Shown in pieces: positions 7,815 to 15,623 of a DNA stretch of 64,000 nt. The notes beneath the pieces were generated by a model. That model was given only the letters and a program-made list of their open reading frames with translations, was not told where the DNA came from and ran no database searches. Within the stretch, counting starts at the first letter, position 1. Each line of letters begins with the position of its first letter. Source of the DNA: CAVQJU01 sp963729215 (GTDB lineage Bacteria; Acidobacteriota; Vicinamibacteria; Vicinamibacterales; CAVVIG01); assembly GCA_963729215.1 (NCBI GenBank), contig CAVSND010000023.1, positions 372,001 through 436,000 on the forward strand. Direction: 5' to 3'. Made by a program: the position numbers and the translations under genes.

Positions 7815-9657
7815 ATGCCGGTCCGCCTCGGAGTTGAGCTCACACCCGTTTCCTGCCGCTACGTCGAGCTCGACGCGAGCCCGGCGTCGGGGCATGGTGT
7901 GTCTCCGACGCGTATCCGCGCGTTCGGCCGTCTGCCTCGCGAGGGCGCCCAGGCGAGGAACGAGCTCGCGAGATTCCGGCGTCAGCCCGCCACGGCCGTC
8001 GTGTGGGGGCTGCAGGCCGACCATCGCCACGCCGTGGTCCCGCACGGATCCTTCCGGCGAATGCGTCGCGACGCGGTCGCCGAAATGCAGGGCGCCGGAG
8101 TGGAAACGCGGGGCCGAGTGGCGGACATCTTCGCGGCGCGCCGCGCAAAAGGAGCGCCCACGCGTTCGGTGGTTGTGGCGCTCGCGTCGACGCCGGGCCT
8201 CGTGTCCGCGACGCGATGGCTGGCCGCCCAGGGTATTCGGGTGCGATCGATCGTCACGCCCGCCCTTGCGCTGATGTCGCTCGCCAGGCTGCGACGGGAG
8301 TTCACGGCGCCCGATCGAGTCGAGACGTACGTGGCACTCGAGGAAACGACCACCGCCGTCGCACTGGTGAGGAACGGTCTGCTGCTGGCGGCCAGCGAGT
8401 TGTCATGGGGCTATCAAGACCATCGAGGACTGACCCTCCCCCGCGAGGAGATTGCGGGGCGCCTGGCCGACGAGATCGAACGGTTTCTCGCCGCGCGTTC
8501 CGCGCGTCCCGACGTGCTCGCGCAGGTGTGCATCTGCGGCGGCCTGCCTGAACTCCGCAGCATGGCCATCAGGTTGATGGAGCAGCTCGATGTCGAGGTC
8601 GAGACGCTCGATTCGCTGTTTGGCATCGATCCGGTTCATCTGCCTCAGCCGCCGCACGAATTCAGGGAGCACGCGACCGATATGCGGCTCGCGTGGGCAG
8701 CCGCCGCAGACTGGCCTGCCCCCGTGAACCTTCTCCGTGAGCGAACGCGGCGCGTGACCAAGACGATGCTGTCCCGGGCGGCCGTGGCTGCCGGAGTGGC
8801 GACCGGCGTGGGCGTGGCCTGGCAGGTTCAACAGAGCGACTGGTGGCGATCGCCGCCCGTCTCGCAGCCGGTGCCCGTGCGCCCGGCCAGTCGCGCACTT
8901 GCGGGACCGCCAGTCGCGGCGCCCGTGCCCGCGCGTACGCCGCCCGCGTCTGCCGCGGCGCGTCCCGTGCCCGCTCCCCAGCCTGCACCGTCAGTCGCGC
9001 GCGTGCCGCCATCTCCGCCGCCGCAGCCTCGCGAGGTGCAAACCCCGGCGCGCGGCTCCGGGCCGGTCGCCGCGTCGGCGGCGGTGCGTCAGCCATCTGT
9101 CCAGCCGCCGGTGACTGTGCCGTCAGCCGTCGCCCCACTACCACCGCCCGCGCCAGCGGTCGCGCGATCGGCCGTTGTGCAGCCGCCGTCCGTGGCGCGA
9201 TCGCCAGCCGTCGCGCCACCCGGCACGCCGTCGAGAGTCGCGCCGCCGCCAGTAGTGCCGCCGGTTGCGCGACTGCCGGTTGCGCCGCCACCGATTCCGC
9301 CGAAAACCGTCGAGCGCTCTGCGGTCGCGTCATCGGCGGTCCCGGCGCGTCCTGTGCGGCGTGCTGTCCAGCCGTCCGCCGGGGAATCAGGCGCAGACTG
9401 TTTCGCCCCCGCAGGCCGAACGTGAGGCGTTGCGCTACCGGATGCCGGCCTCAGAAATCGCCCTGCCGTTTGACGCGGTACTCGGGACGATCTTGTACGC
9501 GCCTGAACGCAAGCTCGCGATTGTCGATGGCCGCATCGTGCAGACCGGCGACGACATCAACGGCGCGCGAGTGGTCGAAATCACGCCAACGACCGTGCTG
9601 CTGCGCGATGCCCGGGGCCGGCTTCGACGGCTGGGGCTCGGCGGCCCGGCACGCTGA
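7815..9657 (+). CDS. PilM/MshI-like protein with Pro-rich linker and GspB-like C-terminus (frame broken at 9381-9384)
   Basis: Residues 1-300 read like a degenerate PilM/MshI actin-like fold, with VRLGVELTP at the start and TYVALEETTTAVALVRNG in the second half. The expected nucleotide-binding glycines are weak, so ATP binding is uncertain. A membrane segment is at about 315-332, then a very Pro/Ala/Val-rich linker of about 180 residues. The first frame stops at 9425, but dropping one G from gggg at 9381-9384 continues it as NQAQTVSPPQAEREALRYR to a TGA at 9655-9657 (613 residues). The restored tail, ILYAPERKLAIVDGRI then GDDINGARVVEITPTTVLL, resembles the periplasmic T2SSB/GspB domain. It appears to combine an inner-membrane MshI-like part and a GspB-like periplasmic part in one chain, in keeping with the mshLMN genes upstream. 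Confidence 0.72.
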
Positions 9658-9723
9658 CGGGCGCCGCTTTGCTCGAGCTGGGAACCTGACGGCCGCCCCC
9701 GCCGTATCTGTCATACTGAACGC

Positions 9724-10410
9724 ATGGCGCTCATCGAAACGGTCGATCTCTGGAAAACCTACATCATGGGATCCGAAGAGATTCACGCTCTCCGGGGCGT
9801 GAGCATCTCGATCGAGCGCGGCGAGTACGTGGCCATCATGGGGCCGTCCGGCTCTGGAAAGTCGACGCTGATGAACCTGATCGGCTGTCTCGACACCCCG
9901 TCCAAGGGCTCCTACCTGCTGAACGGCAAACAAGTCAGCCAGATGAACGACAACGAACTGGCCAGAATCCGGAACGAAGAGATCGGGTTCGTCTTTCAGA
10001 CGTTCAACCTGTTGCCGCGGGCAACGGCGCTGCACAACGTCGAGCTGCCGCTCGTCTATGCGGGTGTGGAGGCGAAGGTCCGCCTGGAACGCGCGAAGAA
10101 CGCACTGACCCAGGTCGAACTGGCCGAGCGCATGACCCATCGCCCCAACGAGTTGTCGGGCGGCCAGCGGCAGCGCGTGGCTGTGGCGCGTGCGCTGGTG
10201 AACAACCCGTCAATCCTGCTGGCGGACGAGCCCACGGGCAACCTCGACTCGAAGACCGGCGTCGAGATCATGGGGCTCTTCGAACGCCTCCACAAGTCGG
10301 GGAACACCATCGTGCTCGTGACGCACGAAGCCGACGTTGCCGCATACGCGTATCGCACCATCCACATTCGCGACGGGAAAGTCGAGAACGACGTCCGTCG
10401 CGCGGCCTGA
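9724..10410 (+). CDS. ABC transporter ATP-binding protein, LolD/MacB type
   Basis: This 228-residue ATPase has Walker A GPSGSGKST (about 41-49), Q-loop VFQTFNLLP, signature LSGGQRQRVAVARAL, Walker B ILLADEPTGNLD and H-loop VTHEAD. The pairing of ADEPTGNLDS with the GCLDxPxxG segment after Walker A is characteristic of the MacB/LolD/FtsE group, which drives FtsX-type permeases in efflux or lipoprotein release. No such permease lies next to it: the next genes downstream are on the opposite strand. It therefore acts with a partner encoded elsewhere. The start at ATG 9724 gives MALIETVDLWKTYIMG, the normal family start. Confidence 0.88.
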   Translation: MALIETVDLWKTYIMGSEEIHALRGVSISIERGEYVAIMGPSGSGKSTLMNLIGCLDTPSKGSYLLNGKQVSQMNDNELARIRNEEIGFVFQTFNLLPRATALHNVELPLVYAGVEAKVRLERAKNALTQVELAERMTHRPNELSGGQRQRVAVARALVNNPSILLADEPTGNLDSKTGVEIMGLFERLHKSGNTIVLVTHEADVAAYAYRTIHIRDGKVENDVRRAA

Positions 10411-10531
10411 CAAACGGCTCGCATCCGCATTTCACGAATCAGGAAGGCCAACGAAAATCGCGGACGTCATCCGAGAAGGACATCGTGTTCTTCGTGCCTT
10501 CGTGATAAGGCGAGCGTCGAACCCACTTTCT

Positions 10532-11411
10532 TCAGATTGCCGCAAAGTGTCCCGCGGCGATTTCCCTCAGCGCGGCGTTGCGATTGATGAGCGATGCGTC
10601 GAGGACGATGCGCTCGCGGGGCGCGTCGGGATCGGGGACGGGGATCGCCGACAACAGCGCCCGCGTGTAAGGGTGCTGCGGCGTGGCAAAGAGCGACGCG
10701 GTCGGTCCCATCTCCACGATCTTTCCCAGGGTACATCACCGCCACCCGCGTGCAGATATGCTCGACGAGACGCAGATCGTGCGCGATGAACAGGTACGTC
10801 AACGTGAACTTCTGCTGCAGGTCGACCAGCAGGTTGATGACCTGCGCCTGCACGGAAACATCGAGTGCCGACACAGGTTCGTCCAGAACGAGAAACGTCG
10901 GGTTCAACGCCAGGGCGCGCGCCAGGCCGATGCGCTGCCGCTGGCCGCCGCTGAATTCGTGCGGGTAGCGCGACAGATGGGCGGTGTCGAGGCCGACGAG
11001 CTCGAACAACTCGGCGACGCGCGTCTTTCGCGCGGTGGAATTGCCAAGGCGATGGATGATGAGGGGCTCTTCGACGATCTGACGCGCCCGCATTCGCGGG
11101 TTGAGCGAGGAATATGGATCCTGGAAGACGATCTGCATCTCGCGCCTGACCTCGCGCATCCGCCGGCGTGAGAAGCCGAGCACGTCCTCGCCTCGAAACC
11201 GCACGCTGCCGGATGTCGGCTCGATCAGCCGGAGGACGCATCGGCCCGTCGTGGTTTTTCCGCTGCCCGATTCACCCACGAGCCCGAACGTCTCCCCCGC
11301 ATCGATTGTGAAACTGACATCGTCCACGGCTTTGACGAGCGTGCCGGCCTGCAGCAGGCCCGCGTTGCGGACGAAGTGTTTCGCGAGATGCGAGACTTCA
11401 ACGACGGGCAT
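10532..11411 (-). CDS. Oligopeptide/dipeptide ABC transporter ATPase, OppF/DppF type (frame broken at 10729-10731)
   Basis: This is one of the paired ATPases that power peptide uptake by Opp/Dpp importers. From ATG 11411 it shows Walker A GESGSGKTTTGR, FQDPYSSLNPRM, signature FSGGQRQRIGLARAL and Walker B LVLDEPVSALDVS. The frame derails after RVAVMY; removing one base from ggg at 10729-10731 (plus strand) restores the LGKIVEMGPTASLF region and a stop at 10532, giving 292 residues. The C-terminus lacks the GCxFxxRCP cysteine motif usual in OppF, going directly from DPDAPRERIVLD to IAAGHFAAI. It overlaps the oppD-like gene by 14 bases. No permease or binding-protein gene is nearby, so the substrate is unknown. 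Confidence 0.83.
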
Positions 11412-12417
11412 CGGCGGTGCTCGGGGTTCGCGAGTCCGGCGTCGTGGCGTTGTCATGGAGAAAGCACTTCGCGGTGTGGTCCTCGCCGACGCGGTAGTCA
11501 GGCGGGGGCGCCGACGTGCAGACGTCGAAGCGATCCGGACATCGCGGGTTGAACGCGCAGCCCGGCGGGAGTGCGCCTGGACGGGGAACGGATCCATCGA
11601 TGGCTCGGAGCCGCTGGCCCGGGGTTCCGCCAGGCATCGACGCCAGGAGCCCTCGCGTGTACGGATGCTGCGGCCGGTGAAACAGGTCCCGGACCGGTCC
11701 GGCCTCGACGATCCGTCCTCCGTACATGACCGCGACGCGATCCGCTGTTCCGGCGATGACGCCGAGATCGTGGGTGATCAACAGGAGCGACAGGCCGAGC
11801 GCCGCCTTCTTCTCCCGCAGGAGATCCAGGATTTCCGCCTGAATCGTGACGTCGAGGGCGGTCGTCGGCTCGTCTGCGATGACGAGCGACGGATGGCAGG
11901 CGAGGGCCATGGCAATCAGCACCCGTTGACGCATGCCGCCTGACAACTGGTGCGGATAGTCGCGTATCCGGGATGCGGCGTCTGGAATCCGCACGGCCTC
12001 GAGCAGCGCGACCGTTTGGGCCTGGACGTCGGACCTCGTGGCGCGGCCGTGCACGAGCAGTGTCTCGCGAAGCTGGTCGCCGATCGTGAACACGGGGTTC
12101 AGCGCCGTCATCGGCTCCTGGAAGATCAGCGCGATGTCCGTGCCTCGAACCCGATGCATGTCGCGTTCGCTGAGCTCGAGCAGGTCGCGGCCCTTGAAAC
12201 GAATACGGCCCGCGCTGATGCGTCCAGGCGGCTGCACGAGGCGCATGATCGACAGCGCCGTCACCGACTTGCCGCTGCCGGACTCTCCGACCAGGCCGAG
12301 CGTTTCCCCGTGATGGATTTCGAAACTGACATCGTCGACGGCAGGCACGGATCCGGACGGCGCGTCGAAAACGGTCGTCAGGCCCTCGACGCTCAGGAGC
12401 GGTGCGCGATCGGCCAT
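11398..12417 (-). CDS. Oligopeptide/dipeptide ABC transporter ATPase, OppD/DppD type
   Basis: This 339-residue partner of the downstream ATPase starts at ATG 12417 (MADRAPLLSVEGLTTVFD); the longer upstream open frame is not coding. It has Walker A GESGSGKSVTAL, the OppD-type FQEPMTALNPVFTIGDQL, signature LSGGMRQRVLIAMAL, Walker B LVIADEPTTALDVT and switch histidine ITHDLG. The C-terminal oligopeptide-transporter extension carries PGCAFNPRCPDRFDVC, the cysteine motif absent from the partner. Both ATPases belong to one operon that starts here. In most genomes they follow two permeases and a periplasmic binding protein; here the upstream neighbour is a methylmalonyl-CoA mutase gene, so the rest of the importer must lie elsewhere. 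Confidence 0.9.
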   Translation of the reverse strand: MADRAPLLSVEGLTTVFDAPSGSVPAVDDVSFEIHHGETLGLVGESGSGKSVTALSIMRLVQPPGRISAGRIRFKGRDLLELSERDMHRVRGTDIALIFQEPMTALNPVFTIGDQLRETLLVHGRATRSDVQAQTVALLEAVRIPDAASRIRDYPHQLSGGMRQRVLIAMALACHPSLVIADEPTTALDVTIQAEILDLLREKKAALGLSLLLITHDLGVIAGTADRVAVMYGGRIVEAGPVRDLFHRPQHPYTRGLLASMPGGTPGQRLRAIDGSVPRPGALPPGCAFNPRCPDRFDVCTSAPPPDYRVGEDHTAKCFLHDNATTPDSRTPSTADARR

Positions 12418-12457
12418 CAGCGGTTGCCCTCGGCCCTGAACACCGTACCCTGCGCGT

Positions 12458-14015
12458 TCACAGCGTGGCCGTCTCCTGATAAGTGCCAAACACCGCTCGC
12501 ATCGCATCCGAGATTTCGCCAACCGTCGCCCGAGCCTCGACGGCCGCGAGGATGGAAGGAACCAGGTTGCCGCCATCGGCCGCTGTCCGCGAGACACTGT
12601 CGAGAGCGGATCTCCAGGCCGAGGCGCTTCGGCCCGCGCGCACGGCCTGCAGCCGCTCGATCTGGCTGCGCTCCGCCTGCGAATCGCCCTGAAAGAGCGG
12701 CACGCCCCCGGGCCGTGAGTCCGCGTACTTGTTGACGCCGATGACGACGGCCTCGCCCGAGTCGATTGCCTGCTGGGTCCGGTACGCCGATTCCTGGATT
12801 TCGCGCTGGATGAATCCGGCTTCGATCGCCGCGAGCGTTCCGCCACGCTGGTCGATTCGCGCCAGCAGATCGGCAGCGCCTCGTTCGATCTCGTTGGTCA
12901 TCGTTTCGATCGCGTACGAGCCTCCCACCGGATCAACCGTATTCGTGACGCCGCTCTCCGAAGCGATGATCTGTTGCGTGCGGAGGGCCACGGTGGCGGC
13001 CTCCTCCGTCGGCAGCGCGAGCGCTTCGTCGCGGCCGTTGCAGTGGAGGGACTGCGTGCCGCCCAGCACCGCCGCGAGAGCCTGCAGCGACACGCGCACG
13101 ATGTTGTTGTCCGGCTGCTGCGCGGTCAGCGTGCTGCCGGCCGTCTGCGTGTGAAAGCGCAGCTGTTGCGCGCGCGGGCTGGCTGGCCTGGAACCGATCG
13201 CGCATGATCGTCGCCCACAACCGCCGCGCGGCTCGAAACTTGGCGATCTCCTCGAGGAAGTTGTTGTGGGCATTGAAGAAAAAGGAGAGCCGCTGCCCGA
13301 ACCGGTTGACGTCCAGACCGGCGTCGATCGCCCCCTGCACGTACGCGATGGCATGCGCAAACGTGAACGCCACTTCCTGGACGGCCGTCGATCCCGCTTC
13401 GCGAATGTGATATCCGCTGATGGAGATGGAGTTCCACGCGGGCAGCTCGCGTTCGCAGTAGCCGACGATATCGGTGACGATGCGGAGGGACGGGCGGGGC
13501 GGGAAGATGAATGTGCCGCGCGCGACGTACTCCTTGAGGATGTCGTTCTGTACCGTGCCGGACAGCGCCGCGAGACCCGGTCCAGAGAGGCCCTGCCTGC
13601 GTGCGACGCCGATATAGAGCGAGAGCAGGATGATCGCCGTCGCGTTGATCGTCATCGACGTCGAAACCCGATCGAGAGGGATGCCGTCGAACAGCGCCGC
13701 CATATCTTCAATCGAGTCGATCGCCACGCCGACCTTCCCGACTTCGCCAGCCGCTAGCGGATGGTCCGAGTCGTAGCCCATCTGCGTCGGCAGATCGAAA
13801 GCCACGCTCAGGCCGTTCACGCCGTGCTCGAGCAGATACCGGTAGCGCTGGTTTGATTCGGCGGCGCTCCCGAACCCCGCGTACTGCCGCATCGTCCAGA
13901 CGCGGCTGCGGTACATGGTGGGGTGGATGCCGCGGGTGAATGGAAATTCCCCCGGTTCGCCGAGCGCGGTGGTGGCGTCCCAGCCGGCGAGGTTGTCCGG
14001 CGTGTAGGTGCTCAT
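12458..14015 (-). CDS. mutA: Methylmalonyl-CoA mutase, catalytic (large) subunit without B12 domain (frame broken near 13170)
   Basis: The enzyme interconverts methylmalonyl-CoA and succinyl-CoA using adenosylcobalamin. The start MSTYTPDNLAGWD at ATG 14015 is followed by FPFTRGIHPTMYRSRVWT; the tyrosine after PTM is the active-site residue that distinguishes methylmalonyl- from hydroxyisobutyryl-CoA mutases. QNDILKEYVARGTFIFPP and SISGYHIREAG carry the substrate-binding Arg and His. The second half (LRFHTQTAGSTLTAQQPDN onwards) is one frame over; a single extra base in the gcgcgcgcggg stretch at 13168-13178 joins them into 518 residues. There is no C-terminal cobalamin-binding DxHxxG domain, so a separate small subunit must supply B12. 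An isobutyryl- or ethylmalonyl-CoA mutase role is less likely. Confidence 0.88.
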
Positions 14016-14158
14016 CGGCGTTGAACCAGCCAGATTGTAGCCCGAAGAAGATTGACGACCAGAACGGCGACCGCGATCAGCGACGTCGCACAGATGATCT
14101 GCTGCTGTTCGGCCTTGTCGCGCCTTCGAATCATCTGCTCTCGGTGTCCGACCGTCAT
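14012..14158 (-). CDS. Predicted 48-residue single-pass membrane protein
   Basis: A short frame from ATG 14158 ends with a TGA that overlaps the mutase ATG by four bases (ATGA at 14015-14012), the arrangement of translationally coupled genes. The product has a basic/polar N-terminus (MTVGHREQMIRRRDKAEQQQ), one hydrophobic helix (IICATSLIAVAVLVVNLLRA, about residues 21-40) and a short basic tail. It would sit in the inner membrane with the N-terminus inside. No clear Shine-Dalgarno sequence is visible and no family is recognised. The coupling and clean membrane-helix layout are the only support, so it may be a chance frame. Confidence 0.45.
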   Translation of the reverse strand: MTVGHREQMIRRRDKAEQQQIICATSLIAVAVLVVNLLRATIWLVQRR

Positions 14159-14290
14159 GCCATCGCCGCGTGAGGTTCATGACGGCGTTCAAGCGAGGTG
14201 GATCTGCGGACGCGACACCATTTCACGATTTGACACCGGTCTTCTTCCCGGTCCTGGGAACGGATGCGCTGCCAAAAACCTTGTAAGTGC

Positions 14291-14319
14291 TTGACAGAAT
14301 GGCGACTGCGCTTTAGACT
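14291..14319 (+). promoter_or_regulatory. Sigma70-type promoter
   Basis: TTGACA at 14291-14296 is a perfect -35 match, a 17-base spacer follows, and TAGACT at 14314-14319 matches four of six -10 positions. It faces the small gene starting at 14456, leaving an untranslated leader of about 130 bases. The stretch 14159-14455 otherwise holds no gene that I can support. Confidence 0.6.
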
Positions 14320-14455
14320 CATGCCACCTCAGAACTATTCCGATACATATGTACACGTCAGGCGCCCGGTCCCTGTCCATCGCCCTGGTGTAGGCAGGTT
14401 CGGATCGGGAAGGCGCCCCGGAACCCGGCCCGGCGCGCGTAGGAGGGCAGTGAGG

Positions 14456-14767
14456 ATGGACGACGTCGTCAACCGGTTCGCGAGGGAGCTGGCCGACGCG
14501 ATCGCCGCCGCGGTCGCCGAGAATCCACAGGTGGAAGCGTGCCGCGAGAAGGCCCGCGCAGCAGGCTTCGAAATGCGGCTGACTCTCGAAGCCGTCGTCG
14601 GCTTCGTCAGCCGGTCGCAGCCGAACACGGCTCTGACAAAAGTCAGCACGCCCACGCGTGCCGTCGCGCAGCAGCCGCGTCGAGCGCTGGAAGTGACGGC
14701 GAACGATCGCCGTTTCCTCCGCTCGTTGCGGATTGCCGCAGACGAGACAGCGGAGCCGGTCGAGTAA
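14456..14767 (+). CDS. Conserved-looking hypothetical protein, 103 residues
   Basis: The ATG at 14456 follows a strong AGGAGG at 14441-14446 with a 9-base gap, which decides the start; an in-frame GTG at 14450 would be too close. The product begins MDDVVNRFARELADAIAAAVAENP, an acidic amphipathic helix, followed by RAAGFEMRLTLEAVVGF and a basic, Pro-containing middle; the tail (ANDRRFLRSLRIAADE) is again helical. There is no signal peptide or membrane segment. I do not recognise the family. A good promoter 135 bases upstream and a strong terminator 40 bases downstream make it a single-gene transcription unit, which argues that it is real. Confidence 0.7.
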   Translation: MDDVVNRFARELADAIAAAVAENPQVEACREKARAAGFEMRLTLEAVVGFVSRSQPNTALTKVSTPTRAVAQQPRRALEVTANDRRFLRSLRIAADETAEPVE

Positions 14768-14770
14768 AGA

Positions 14771-14881
14771 AAACGTAAAACGTAGAACGCAAGACGTGAG
14801 CAGAAAAAGGCCGACCGCCGCAGGGCGTGTCGGCCTTTTCGTTTTCGACGTCGACGCTCGACGTTCCGCGTTCTACGTTTT
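14771..14881. repeat. Mirror-arranged heptamer arrays flanking a terminator
   Basis: Left side: four 7-base units at 14771-14798 (aaacgta, aaacgta, gaacgca, agacgtg). Right side: five units at 14845-14879 (tcgacgt, cgacgct, cgacgtt, ccgcgtt, ctacgtt). The two sides are roughly reverse complements; the best arms, 14777-14790 and 14868-14881, are a perfect 14-base inverted repeat. The gpmA stop codon lies inside the right array. Confidence 0.65.
14805..14839. terminator. Bidirectional rho-independent terminator
   Basis: An 11-base perfect stem (aaaaggccgac at 14805-14815 and gtcggcctttt at 14829-14839) with a 13-base loop has an A run on the left and T run on the right, so it can end transcription from both strands. 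It lies between the convergent 103-residue gene and gpmA. Confidence 0.85.
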
Positions 14882-15623
14882 CGCGGCCGCTTGAGCAGCC
14901 ACTCTGGCAGCTGCGGCCGCGGCCGCGGCCGGATCGCCCAGGTAGTAGTGGCGGAGGGGCTTGAGGTTGTCGTCCAGCTCGTACACGAGCGGGATGCCCG
15001 TGGGGATGTTCAGCTCCACGATTTCCGAGACAGGGATGTCGTCCAGGTACTTGACGAGCGCCCGAAGGCTGTTGCCGTGGGCGGCGATGACGACACGCTT
15101 GCCCGATCGGATCGCCGGGGCGATCGTCTCGTGCCAGTACCGGCAGAAACCGGTCGACCGTGTCTTTGAGGGATTCGGTGAGCGGCAACTCGGCCGGAGT
15201 CAGCCCGGCGTACCGCGGATCCCGTCCGGGGTAGTGCGGGTCGTTCGGCGTCAGAGCCGGCGGCGGCACGTCGTAACTGCGGCGCCAGACCTTGACTTGC
15301 GCTTCTCCGTGCTTGGCTGCCGTCTCCGCCTTGTTGAGGCCCTGAAGCGCCCCATAATGCCGTTCGTTCAACCGCCAGGATTTCGCGACGGGAATCCAGA
15401 GCAGGTCGAGCGCGTCGAGCGTCGCCCAGAGCGTGCGGATCGCGCGCTTGAGCACCGAGGTGTATGCGACGTCGAACGTGAACCCGCCCTCGCGAAGCAA
15501 GCGCCCGGCTTCTTCAGCCTCGGCGCGGCCCCGTTCCGACAAGTCCACGTCATACCAGCCCGTGAACCGGTTTTCCTTGTTCCAGACACTTTCGCCGTGG
15601 CGCAGCAGGACGAGGCGGATCAT
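14873..15623 (-). CDS. gpmA: 2,3-bisphosphoglycerate-dependent phosphoglycerate mutase (frame broken at 15140-15141)
   Basis: This glycolytic enzyme interconverts 3- and 2-phosphoglycerate. The start MIRLVLLRHGESVWN carries the catalytic RHGE histidine (residue 9); FTGWYDVDLSERG and RLNERHYGALQGLNK are the next signature blocks. After TVDRFLP the frame derails. Removing one of the two c bases at 15140-15141 (plus strand) restores YWHETIAPAIRSGKRVV then AAHGNSLRALVKYL, with the second catalytic His, and a TAG at 14873-14875. The corrected length is 249 residues, normal for dPGM. The C-terminus is an unusual Ala-rich tail (GDPAAAAAAAARVAAQ). It overlaps the enolase stop by four bases, so eno-gpmA is an operon of consecutive glycolytic steps. 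Confidence 0.9.

Noticed and set aside
14159..14290. Additional gene between the small membrane protein and the promoter at 14291
   Set aside because: No frame here has a ribosome site, conserved-looking product or codon pattern unlike its antisense.
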